15,755 nt of DNA, taken from CAZDIO01 sp964505555 (lineage in GTDB: Bacteria; Bdellovibrionota_C; UBA2361; SZUA-149; CAZDIO01). Both the position numbers and the translations under genes were made by a program. Below are positions 1 through 5,321 of this stretch, piece after piece. The notes under the pieces were generated by a model. That model ran no database searches. It saw only the letters and a list, made by a program, of their open reading frames with translations, and was not told the origin of the DNA. Position 1 is the first letter of the stretch. Every line of letters begins with the position of its first letter. The DNA lies in NCBI GenBank assembly GCA_964505555.1, contig CAZDIO010000096.1:1-15755 (forward strand), given 5' to 3'.

Positions 1-71
1 CGTTGCGAGCGAAGCGAAGCAAAATCGAATCCCTTTAGCAGTTACGAGATTGCTTCGCTTCGCTCGCAACG
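1..71. repeat. 22-bp-arm inverted repeat (REP/MITE-like palindrome)
   Basis: Positions 1-22 and 50-71 are perfect reverse complements, built on the motif GCGAGCGAAGCGAAGC, around a 27-nt spacer. The left arm begins at the first base of the window, so the element may continue upstream. Palindromes with a GAGCGAAGCGAAGCAA core are common interspersed repeats in several environmental bacteria, which is why I call it REP/MITE-like. No transposase or T-run is seen, so a terminator role is less likely. Confidence 0.75.
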
Positions 72-227
72 ACAGAAGGACGATACTTGAAGTAACCCCA
101 CCCTAGGGTTTTCTCTTATTTAAAAATGAGCATTTAGCCGATTTAGCTTCCTTGAAATACCTCGTAGAATAAGGATGTTAGTTTTGTTTTAAATATTCAC
201 AGCGTTAATCTTCAGGGGGTTGGGGAA

Positions 228-692
228 ATGCGCTTAAGTAAACTCGTTTGCGCTAAAGGCACGACCTTAATTGAGGCGTCACTCGTGCTGCCTGTATTCT
301 TTCTTATTCTTATTAGTGGCATTGATCTTCTGCGTGTAAGCTATGTCGCAGTAAGCTTGCAGTGGGCAACGGATCAGGGGGCGCGTTATGCTTCTCTTGG
401 TCAAACCGGCACACACTGCGGGGTGAATCACAATCAGCTTTGTAGCTCTCGTGAAGAGGCGATCCGTGCCTATATTGAACAAAAGAGTCGCTTAAACATC
501 GCTCAGTCTCAGTTTAATATCTGTCCAGCACAACCAACAAGCGCTTCTTGCACTGCGGGAATTCATTCAGCCGGGGGCAATAATTCATGGGTTTACCTTT
601 CGGTCACTCATCCGGTAACATTGATCCTTGGTGGGATACAGATTCCATTAGCAGCATCTTCGCTAACAAAGAGTGAGCCACATTTTAAATAA
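228..692 (+). CDS. TadE-like pseudopilin (first of two)
   Basis: This 154-residue protein has a TadE-type N-terminus: a short basic leader, then Gly11 followed by TTLIE, with glutamate at +5 of the predicted mature protein, and a hydrophobic helix over about residues 12-35. G|xxxxE is the prepilin-peptidase signature, so I infer cleavage after Gly11 by a TadV-like peptidase. TadE proteins are minor pseudopilins of tight-adherence (Flp) pili. The exported part carries cysteines at about 59, 67, 98 and 107 that could form disulfides. AGGGGG about 8 nt before the ATG at 228 supports the start. It is the first gene of an operon: the next gene begins 11 nt after its stop. No tad ATPase, secretin or flp gene is visible. 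The family call is secure; the substrate or structure it serves is unknown. Confidence 0.85.
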   Translation: MRLSKLVCAKGTTLIEASLVLPVFFLILISGIDLLRVSYVAVSLQWATDQGARYASLGQTGTHCGVNHNQLCSSREEAIRAYIEQKSRLNIAQSQFNICPAQPTSASCTAGIHSAGGNNSWVYLSVTHPVTLILGGIQIPLAASSLTKSEPHFK

Positions 693-703
693 GGGGAAAG
701 TTG

Positions 704-1273
704 ATGGCGTGGCGGGGGTATAAATATTCGTGTAAATACCTTTCTTACAGAGAACAAGGTCACAGCATTCTTGAATTTTCGTTAGTGCTCCCTTTTGTCC
801 TGATGCTCCTTCTTGGAGGTATTGAGCTTTCCCGCATGGTAAAGCACTACCAAGTGGTTACCGTCATCAGTAATGAGATCGCAAGTAACGCGTATCGAAA
901 CTGCACCACTCCACACAAACTTCCAAATCTCCAATCCTGTCTTCAACAGACAATCAATGAAACGGAAATTCCCACCTCAGGCGTATTAAAAAATCTTAGA
1001 ATGCTCCTTACGGTATGGAGCTGGGATGGAACTCAAAATAAAGAGGTGCTCCTTTCCTCTGCCGTTGGTCAGCAAGCTGTCGTAAGTCGTATCGACAACG
1101 GACAGGGTGCCTTTAGTGGGGGAAGTTCCGCCTCGCTTGTGCCTCTCGTTCAAAACCAACAGCTGATTGCGATCGCAGAGGTGACCGCTACGTATAATCC
1201 GGTGGTCCCGGGTATTCCAAATATTACAGATTATGTCAGAGGTGGAGAGATCTATGTTCCAACGGTGTATTAA
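704..1273 (+). CDS. TadE-like pseudopilin (second)
   Basis: This second TadE-like protein has 189 residues from the ATG at 704. I prefer 704 over an in-frame TTG at 701 because AGGGG at 692-696 gives a normal 7-nt spacing. The leader ends in REQG and is followed by HSILE, so Gly19 and Glu24 make the same G|xxxxE prepilin-peptidase signature, with a hydrophobic helix at about residues 20-42. The exported region has two nearby cysteines (NC and SC, residues about 64 and 76) and is otherwise unfamiliar. It is longer than the first TadE protein and diverges from it outside the N-terminal helix, so this is not a recent tandem duplication. Its 3' end overlaps the next gene by 20 nt, which suggests translational coupling and an equimolar complex. 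The role in pilus assembly is inferred from family and context. Confidence 0.82.
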   Translation: MAWRGYKYSCKYLSYREQGHSILEFSLVLPFVLMLLLGGIELSRMVKHYQVVTVISNEIASNAYRNCTTPHKLPNLQSCLQQTINETEIPTSGVLKNLRMLLTVWSWDGTQNKEVLLSSAVGQQAVVSRIDNGQGAFSGGSSASLVPLVQNQQLIAIAEVTATYNPVVPGIPNITDYVRGGEIYVPTVY

Positions 1274-2648
1274 ACGCCTAACACCTCATTGGCGATACCG
1301 AGAGAACGAACAAGGGGCGGTGCTCCTGATTATTGCCATTGGCGCGATTGCTTTTCTCGCCCTTGCTGGGCTCGCTATTGATGCTTCATCACTGTATCGA
1401 ACTCAGATTGCTCTTCAAGGGGCAACCGATGCCGGGGCCATTTATGGCGGTAGATGCCTCCTTATTGGCGACACTCCCGCTCAATGCGAACCGCGCATTC
1501 GAAGCTTAATGGTAGCAAATCTTGAGCTCCAAGGATTTCCAGCAAGTGTTATCCAAGAGGTAAATGACAGCAATATAATTAAAATCACCATCACCACAAA
1601 TCCACAGGTTGTAACAATAGAAGGAAATATCTATCACGAAACTAGCATTCTAAAATTGCTACCTGGTTTTCAAGATGGATCTGATCTGCCACTAAAAGCC
1701 TCTGCTGAGAATATAAACTTTCATATATCACTCGTCCTTGATCGATCTGAATCAATGGCACTCTCTGATGTATCCCCAGTTTCTGGTTGTTTTGTGTATG
1801 ATACCCAAAGTCAGCCCATTCTTGATTCTTTGGGCCAGCCCATACCGTGCGTAAAGCGAATTGATGCTGCAAAATATGCTGCAAAAAAGTTCATCGATCA
1901 GCTTTGGCCAACAGATGAGATTGCCATTATTACGTATGGAATAAACTCCACAGCGGGACAATCAAATTGGCAACAATTTTCAGCTCTTCATCGTGCACTC
2001 ATTCCGGTAAGTCAATTTCGCACCCTAAATCCAAATCCGATCGATACAATAGTTCCAGCAAATGCAGATGCCACCCACATCGCCGCTGGTCTTACTCGGG
2101 GCATTAACCAACTTCTTAACGCATCAAATCGAACAAACGTTGATGAAAGTATCGTGCTTCTAACCGACGGGGTTCCAAATGGTTATAACGCAAATGTATT
2201 TCGAAATCCTGTAGTAAACACCGACTGTCCGGGGTTGCCAATCAACCACCGTCGCTACATTGATACGATACACACTGCCGATTTTGCTCGTTCAAATGGA
2301 ATCACCGTTTATACAGTAGGGTACGGGAACAATGATTTAGATACCTCTTCTCCTTTTCAGTTTTTTGATGTTGGCACCGCTGGCGCACCTGCTTGGGGAG
2401 GAGATATTAAGAAATTTCTCATGGAGCGAGTGGCAAACGATCAGCCGCAGCTCATGGCACCAATGCCTCTTCCGACACCCACCCCATCTCCAAGCACATA
2501 CTATTATGATTTTCCCTGCAACGCCCAAACCGGTGCTCAGCAGAGTGCCCAAGCCGTTGGAACATATTTTATTGCTGGAGATGGAGTTCAGCTAGTCAAT
2601 TCATTTACAACGATCGCTTCAAAGATCAGAACCTCTCTCTTCGAGTAA
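1254..2648 (+). CDS. TadG-like protein with von Willebrand factor A domain
   Basis: This 464-residue protein starts at the ATG at 1254, preceded by GGTGGAG at 1241-1247; an in-frame ATG at 1233 lacks a good ribosome site. Residues about 21-43 match the Tad/TadG N-terminal helix (NEQGAVLLIIAIGAIAF), followed by ALQGATDAGA, typical of TadG. Unlike its two neighbours it has no glutamate at +5. From about residue 157 a VWA domain follows. Its metal-ion-dependent adhesion site looks intact: D163-x-S165-x-S167, Thr274 and Asp305 in LLTDG. An insert right after the first motif holds Cys179 and Cys199; further exported cysteines lie at 68, 78, 325 and 422. A Pro/Thr stretch (about 403-415) precedes the C-terminal segment. 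TadG proteins are envelope components of Flp pilus systems, and VWA domains bind protein ligands through Mg2+. A surface adhesion role is likely but inferred. Confidence 0.85.
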   Translation: MFQRCIKRLTPHWRYRENEQGAVLLIIAIGAIAFLALAGLAIDASSLYRTQIALQGATDAGAIYGGRCLLIGDTPAQCEPRIRSLMVANLELQGFPASVIQEVNDSNIIKITITTNPQVVTIEGNIYHETSILKLLPGFQDGSDLPLKASAENINFHISLVLDRSESMALSDVSPVSGCFVYDTQSQPILDSLGQPIPCVKRIDAAKYAAKKFIDQLWPTDEIAIITYGINSTAGQSNWQQFSALHRALIPVSQFRTLNPNPIDTIVPANADATHIAAGLTRGINQLLNASNRTNVDESIVLLTDGVPNGYNANVFRNPVVNTDCPGLPINHRRYIDTIHTADFARSNGITVYTVGYGNNDLDTSSPFQFFDVGTAGAPAWGGDIKKFLMERVANDQPQLMAPMPLPTPTPSPSTYYYDFPCNAQTGAQQSAQAVGTYFIAGDGVQLVNSFTTIASKIRTSLFE

Positions 2649-2655
2649 AACAACC

Positions 2656-2958
2656 CTACTTTTTCTTCTCAAAACTCGGTCCTACCCGACAAGGTTGAAT
2701 CTCAACCTGCTCCCACACCTTCCCGGTAATATAAGGCTCAATTTTTAACCACTCATCGACCTCGCTCCGATCAGCAAACTCCCCAACAAACATCGAACCG
2801 ATCATCTTTCCTTCCTGATCAAGAATCGCAGTTCCAAAAAGCAATGTGCCCTGATCGCGAAGCTTATCTCCAAGCGCTATATGAGCAGGCCGCGCCGCCA
2901 TCCTCCGACTCAGCGCCTCTTCGTCTTTCCCATCATAAGCAATTAACAAATATTGCAT
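2656..2958 (-). CDS. YciI-family protein
   Basis: This 100-residue protein has the compact YciI fold signature: an N-terminal strand (QYLLIAYDG), RPAHIALGDKLRDQGTLL with His26 and Asp35 in the positions of the family's conserved His/Asp pair, a central GSMFVGEFADRSEVDEWL, and PYITGKVWEQVEI near the end. YciI proteins are small ferredoxin-like (dimeric alpha-beta barrel) proteins related to muconolactone isomerase and are suspected enzymes; their physiological substrate is generally unknown. GAGGTGAGGG lies just upstream of the ATG, a strong ribosome site. The gene is convergent with the TadG-like gene, with only 7 nt between the stop codons and no terminator hairpin. It has no functional partner in the window. 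Family assignment is firm; function is not. Confidence 0.88.
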   Translation of the reverse strand: MQYLLIAYDGKDEEALSRRMAARPAHIALGDKLRDQGTLLFGTAILDQEGKMIGSMFVGEFADRSEVDEWLKIEPYITGKVWEQVEIQPCRVGPSFEKKK

Positions 2959-3327
2959 CCCTCACCTCTCACTATATTTCTAAAACTTATTAGGGCTCAT
3001 ACAATTCATAACATTTGCTTGCAATGGAACAATTGATGAATTTGTGAGATATTGATAAAAGCCAATATTGTTGCAATTGTTCTTTGACTAAACAAATAGA
3101 ATTTAAATGACGGTATTGTTTTGCTAGAGTGAACTACTGGAAAATGTATTCATTCTCGTGAGATAGTGATCACGTTAAGGTTTTTCGAGGACGATTCCTT
3201 TACAACTTGTTCCTGAACAACAATCAATGATGTTTCCTCGTAAGAAGTCCCCTTTTTCGAGGATCTCTTACGAGGAAACTCATCGGTTGATTTTCCCAAG
3301 ACAGCCCGTTGTAAAAGGAGTTGCATC
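2959..3327. other. Intergenic region between divergent yciI-like and GNAT genes
   Basis: These 369 bases hold no credible gene. The yciI-proximal half is AT-rich and contains a 9-bp inverted repeat, GAACAATTG (3027-3035) with CAATTGTTC (3074-3082), a possible operator. A TTGACT at 3084-3089 could be a -35 element, but no good -10 lies at the right distance. The half nearest the GNAT gene (3181-3327) contains the nested inverted repeats described as a structured leader. Confidence 0.6.
3181..3327 (+). promoter_or_regulatory. Structured 5' leader of the GNAT gene, possible SD-sequestering element
   Basis: Three sets of complementary segments nest correctly. P1: TCCTTTACAAC (3196-3206) pairs with GTTGTAAAAGGA (3308-3319), with one extra A. 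P2: TTGTTC-CT-GAACAA (3207-3220). P3: a perfect 14-bp stem, 3232-3245 with 3266-3279, extended outward with bulges by GAT/ATC (3229-3231, 3282-3284) and ATCAA/TTGAT (3223-3227, 3287-3291). P1 would bury the Shine-Dalgarno AAGGAG (3315-3320), 7 nt before the GTG start. An 11-bp direct repeat, TTTTTCGAGGA (3181-3191 and 3253-3263), offers alternative pairing for TCCTCG in P3. The pairings are visible; regulation is inferred. I do not recognise a known riboswitch class. Confidence 0.45.
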
Positions 3328-3894
3328 GTGCATGAAATTAAAGACCTTCCCCAAATAAATCTACCAAAAGTGTTTACAGAAATATGGAAAGGAACGCTCT
3401 TATCGCTAGACTGCATGCCTGGTCTTCGGGATTTTGTTGTCGATCTGATCGAAAATCCCGACCCAGAGAGCACCATCGGAATATTACTTGCACAGCTGAG
3501 TTCACTCTCAACTGAAGAGAAACTTGGCACACTCGTAAAGTCGGGGCGTAACGCTCTGATTTTCTCTGGTGAAAACAGGGTCATTGGAGGAATTGTTTTC
3601 CAGGTCAAAGACGGTGGCTTCCATGTTTTTACCCTATCCTTGAACGAAGATTGGCAGACGAGAGGCTACGGAAAGGCGATGTTGATGAGCTGCTTACAAT
3701 ACTCACGAACGATCGGGCGCTGCTTTCGACTTCGGTTCAGTCTCGGGAACCAAGCAGGGACTGCGCCAGCAAGTGCTCGGTTTCGCCGCGAGTACTTTAC
3801 AAAAATAGCGCTGCCATGGATGGAAAGAAATGCCGCTACCCTCGGCATAGCATCCGTTAACACCGAAGAAGGATGGGTGATTCTGACTCCGTAA
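3328..3894 (+). CDS. GNAT-family N-acetyltransferase
   Basis: This 188-residue protein carries a Gcn5-related acetyltransferase core in its C-terminal half. The strand RVIGGIVFQV (about 84-93) is followed by FTLSLNEDWQTRGYGKAM (about 101-118), which contains the acetyl-CoA pyrophosphate-binding Q/RxxGxG/A motif as Q110-TR-G113-Y-G115-K. The helix and strand that follow (about 118-140) fit the fold. The first 80 residues are helical and unfamiliar and may form the acceptor-binding part. The acceptor cannot be told. The start is GTG at 3328, set by AAGGAG at 3315-3320. The gene stands alone, divergent from the yciI-like gene, and its ribosome site lies within a potential leader structure. No toxin-antitoxin partner (for example a DUF1778 gene) sits beside it, so a GNAT toxin is unlikely. 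Confidence 0.72.
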   Translation: MHEIKDLPQINLPKVFTEIWKGTLLSLDCMPGLRDFVVDLIENPDPESTIGILLAQLSSLSTEEKLGTLVKSGRNALIFSGENRVIGGIVFQVKDGGFHVFTLSLNEDWQTRGYGKAMLMSCLQYSRTIGRCFRLRFSLGNQAGTAPASARFRREYFTKIALPWMERNAATLGIASVNTEEGWVILTP

Positions 3895-3931
3895 AACCGT
3901 AATTATGTTCGATGAAAAAAGGTTGATAGTC

Positions 3932-3963
3932 GCCTGGGGAGTCGCAAAAATGCACCCCCAGGC
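3932..3963. repeat. GC-rich hairpin downstream of the GNAT gene
   Basis: GCCTGGGG (3932-3939) pairs perfectly with CCCCAGGC (3956-3963). The stem can continue inward with GT-c-GCA against TGC-AC around an AAAA loop, giving about 13 pairs with small bulges. No T-run follows on the plus strand, and the nearest one on the minus strand is about 10 nt away. It may aid termination or protect the mRNA 3' end of the GNAT transcript, but it is not a canonical intrinsic terminator. Confidence 0.5.
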
Positions 3964-3993
3964 TGAATAGGAATAAGTCACTATCTCAATAAA

Positions 3994-4022
3994 TTACTTA
4001 GTAGATTAAAAAAGTGTATCTT
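3994..4022 (+). promoter_or_regulatory. Possible sigma-70-type promoter for the arsC/spx-family gene
   Basis: TTACTT (3994-3999) and TATCTT (4017-4022) are separated by 17 nt in an AT-rich stretch about 45 nt before the start codon. Each hexamer matches the consensus at four of six positions, so the call is weak. Confidence 0.25.
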
Positions 4023-4067
4023 AAACTGTAAAAATGTTTTGGCGATCTTCATTGAAGGTAACAAGAT

Positions 4068-4418
4068 ATGTTAAAAATATATAGCTATCAAAAGTGTAGT
4101 ACGTGTCGAAATGCGATCAAGTATTTGGAAAAAAATGGGATGGAGTTTAAGGAATTAGATATTATTACTCAGAGACCGAGCACGGTCGAGCTTGAGCGAA
4201 TGTTAAAGTTTCAAGATGGAAACTTAAAAGCACTGTTTAATACTTCTGGGGAATTATATAGAGAGTTAAAAATTAAAGATAAATTTCCTACCTTATCCAA
4301 AGCAGAAGCTTTTTCACTTTTAACAAAACATGGAAAACTCATTAAACGTCCATTCGTGATTGGAGATGCTGTTGGCCTTGTTGGTTTTCGTGAAAACGAA
4401 TGGCGAAAGATATTTTAA
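4068..4418 (+). CDS. ArsC/Spx-family thioredoxin-fold protein
   Basis: This 116-residue protein matches the ArsC/Spx/YffB family in length and layout. The N-terminal strand ends in a C10-ST-C13 motif followed by RNAIKYLEKNG, then FKELDI, a middle helical section, and KHGKLIKRPFVI with the conserved Arg94-Pro95 before GFRENEW near the C-terminus. Family members include glutathione- or thioredoxin-linked arsenate reductases and the RNA-polymerase-binding regulators Spx and MgsR. The CxxC form is the redox switch of Spx/MgsR and is also found in YffB-like proteins, so arsenate reductase is not the safest name. AAGGT at 4055-4059 lies 8 nt before the ATG. No ars genes are nearby, which argues against an arsenic operon. 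The fold is secure; the exact role is open. Confidence 0.85.
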   Translation: MLKIYSYQKCSTCRNAIKYLEKNGMEFKELDIITQRPSTVELERMLKFQDGNLKALFNTSGELYRELKIKDKFPTLSKAEAFSLLTKHGKLIKRPFVIGDAVGLVGFRENEWRKIF

Positions 4419-4545
4419 TCACGCCAGGTCTCTCTTCTTTTCTTCTGGAACTCTTTATTTCAGAAAAGATAATTAAAAGTAACGGCACCACCAACACATG
4501 CCTACCGGAGGCAGTTCGTCGATCCATCACCAATAAACCCGCAAC

Positions 4546-4661
4546 ACCAGTGCGTGGGAGAGGAGAGGTCGTGAAAAACCGTTACCGCGCCGGAGGCAGA
4601 TTGGCAAAGCCAATCGCCGTGAGGGAAGTTTTTCACGACCTCTCCTCTCCAACGCACTGGT
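4546..4661. repeat. 116-nt nested palindrome, 34-bp arms with an inner hairpin
   Basis: The outer arms, 4546-4579 and 4628-4661, are 34-bp reverse complements with a single mismatch; the ends are ACCAGTGCG and CGCACTGGT. Inside lies a second hairpin, GATTGGC-aaa-GCCAATC (4599-4615), extended by GGC (4595-4597) with GCC (4616-4618) across a one-base bulge. The near-perfect pairing over such a length suggests a non-autonomous mobile repeat (REP/MITE type) or a stable structured RNA. No terminal TA duplication or transposase is evident, and no second full copy exists in this window. Confidence 0.8.
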
Positions 4662-4740
4662 CCCCGAAGTACAAAATTAACTTAATTTAATTTAATAGAG
4701 AAGAAGAATTGAACCACAGACCCGAAAAGAAACAACTTTA

Positions 4741-4789
4741 GAAGCTACTAACTACCACCACCTAAAAGGCGAAAATGCTTAGTAGCTTC
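4741..4789 (-). terminator. Possible terminator of the small membrane protein gene
   Basis: GAAGCTACTAA (4741-4751) and TTAGTAGCTTC (4779-4789) are a perfect 11-bp inverted repeat with a 27-nt loop. Read on the minus strand it lies about 90 nt past the stop of the gene at 4882-5067 and is followed by a T-rich but interrupted tract. The long loop and imperfect T-run make this tentative. Confidence 0.35.
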
Positions 4790-4881
4790 CTGTTTCGTTG
4801 CAGACCAGCCCTGTGGCTGTTCGAGAGAGGATGAATTCTGCAACAAACCCACTGACCACACCACACTTTCGCCCGAGACTC

Positions 4882-5067
4882 TTAATGTGCCCCCTGTTCG
4901 ACTTGGTGTATTGCGTAGCGAAGTGCCCTTCGGGTATCGCATTCCCCACGGTAAACGCGGTCGCAATCTTTATTGTTTTTCCAGTTCAGCCAACTATAGA
5001 TTGCGATGGCAAATAAACCCACACTAATTGCACAGACGAAGATATTTACGATTACTGTTGCTAACAT
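4882..5067 (-). CDS. Small single-pass membrane protein, unknown function
   Basis: I call a 61-residue protein from the ATG at 5065-5067. On the minus strand GGAGGG (5075-5080) lies 7 nt ahead of it, a strong ribosome site; a longer in-frame reading back to 5211 has no such site. Residues about 3-24 (ATVIVNIFVCAISVGLFAIA) form one hydrophobic helix, followed by a basic/polar tail (WLNWKNNKDCDRVYRGECD), so a small inner-membrane protein with a cytoplasmic tail is likely. The tail has two cysteines eight residues apart. The codons for its last residues run through a short palindromic element (4912-4941), so the C-terminus may have been made by repeat insertion. It lies 254 nt downstream of spoT on the same strand but probably has its own transcript. 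I recognise no family. Confidence 0.55.
   Translation of the reverse strand: MLATVIVNIFVCAISVGLFAIAIYSWLNWKNNKDCDRVYRGECDTRRALRYAIHQVEQGAH
4912..4941. repeat. Small palindromic element in the 3' end of the small gene
   Basis: TGCG (4912-4915) pairs with CGCA (4938-4941), and CCC-TTC-GGG (4926-4934) forms an inner hairpin. The composition (GCGAAG, CCCTTCGGG) is more GC-rich than its surroundings and resembles dispersed REP-like sequences. It codes for the tail of the 61-residue protein. Confidence 0.3.
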
Positions 5068-5223
5068 GATGCTTCCCTCCAAAGATACGCTGCTGGTTAT
5101 GCCTCCAACACTTTTCTTTTGCGAACCTTTTATTGGGAACCTTGAAAAGAAGCTTCGAAAAAAGTCTAGACTAGAAAAAATCAACCCACCACCTAGACAC
5201 AATCCTAGCACCGGAAAAATGTC

Positions 5224-5239
5224 GAAGATAGCGATCTTC
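5224..5239 (-). terminator. Weak hairpin downstream of spoT
   Basis: GAAGAT-AGCG-ATCTTC is a perfect 6-bp inverted repeat about 80 nt beyond the spoT stop. On the minus strand an ATTTTT tract follows four bases later. The stem is short and AT-rich, so it is at best a weak terminator. The 12-bp palindrome ATGAATATTCAT lies nearby at 5256-5267. Confidence 0.25.
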
Positions 5240-5321
5240 CAAATTTATTCGCAGGATGAATATTCATTCGAATGCTGAGGAGCAAGTGCGCCTATCGCGT
5301 TTTTAGCCGATATTACTTGGT

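Larger units (their letters stand above)
4419..4881. other. Long non-coding stretch rich in inverted repeats
   Basis: These 463 bases lie between the arsC/spx-family gene and the convergent small membrane protein gene. They hold a 7-bp AT-rich inverted repeat just after the upstream stop (CTTTTCT/AGAAAAG), the large nested palindrome at 4546-4661, an AT-rich stretch (about 4670-4700) and an 11-bp inverted repeat at 4741-4789. The short sequence CCGGAGGCAG occurs at about 4505-4514 and again inside the palindrome (4590-4599). Open frames crossing this region have no ribosome site and read through the palindrome, so I do not accept them as genes. Confidence 0.6.

Noticed and set aside
94..112. 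AACCC...GGGTTTTC as a terminator before the Tad-like operon
   Set aside because: The stem is only five pairs with a 7-nt loop and the T-run is interrupted; too weak to call.
3150..3608. 152-codon open frame on the minus strand
   Set aside because: It lies antisense to the GNAT gene and its leader, is Ser-rich and low in complexity, has no ribosome site, and its last third runs through the leader hairpins.
3328..3894. GNAT toxin of a toxin-antitoxin pair
   Set aside because: There is no small DNA-binding antitoxin gene next to it, and the protein is longer than typical GNAT toxins.
4400..4690. 96-codon open frame on the plus strand after the arsC/spx-family gene
   Set aside because: It overlaps the end of that gene, reads straight through the large palindrome, and has a composition unlike a protein.
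4419..4881. Possible CRISPR array or tRNA in the gene-free stretch
   Set aside because: The repeats are inverted and single, not regularly spaced direct repeats, and no cloverleaf or terminal CCA-type sequence could be drawn.
5006..5278. 90-codon open frame on the plus strand opposite the small membrane protein
   Set aside because: It has no ribosome site, while the opposite frame has both a strong ribosome site and a clear membrane helix.
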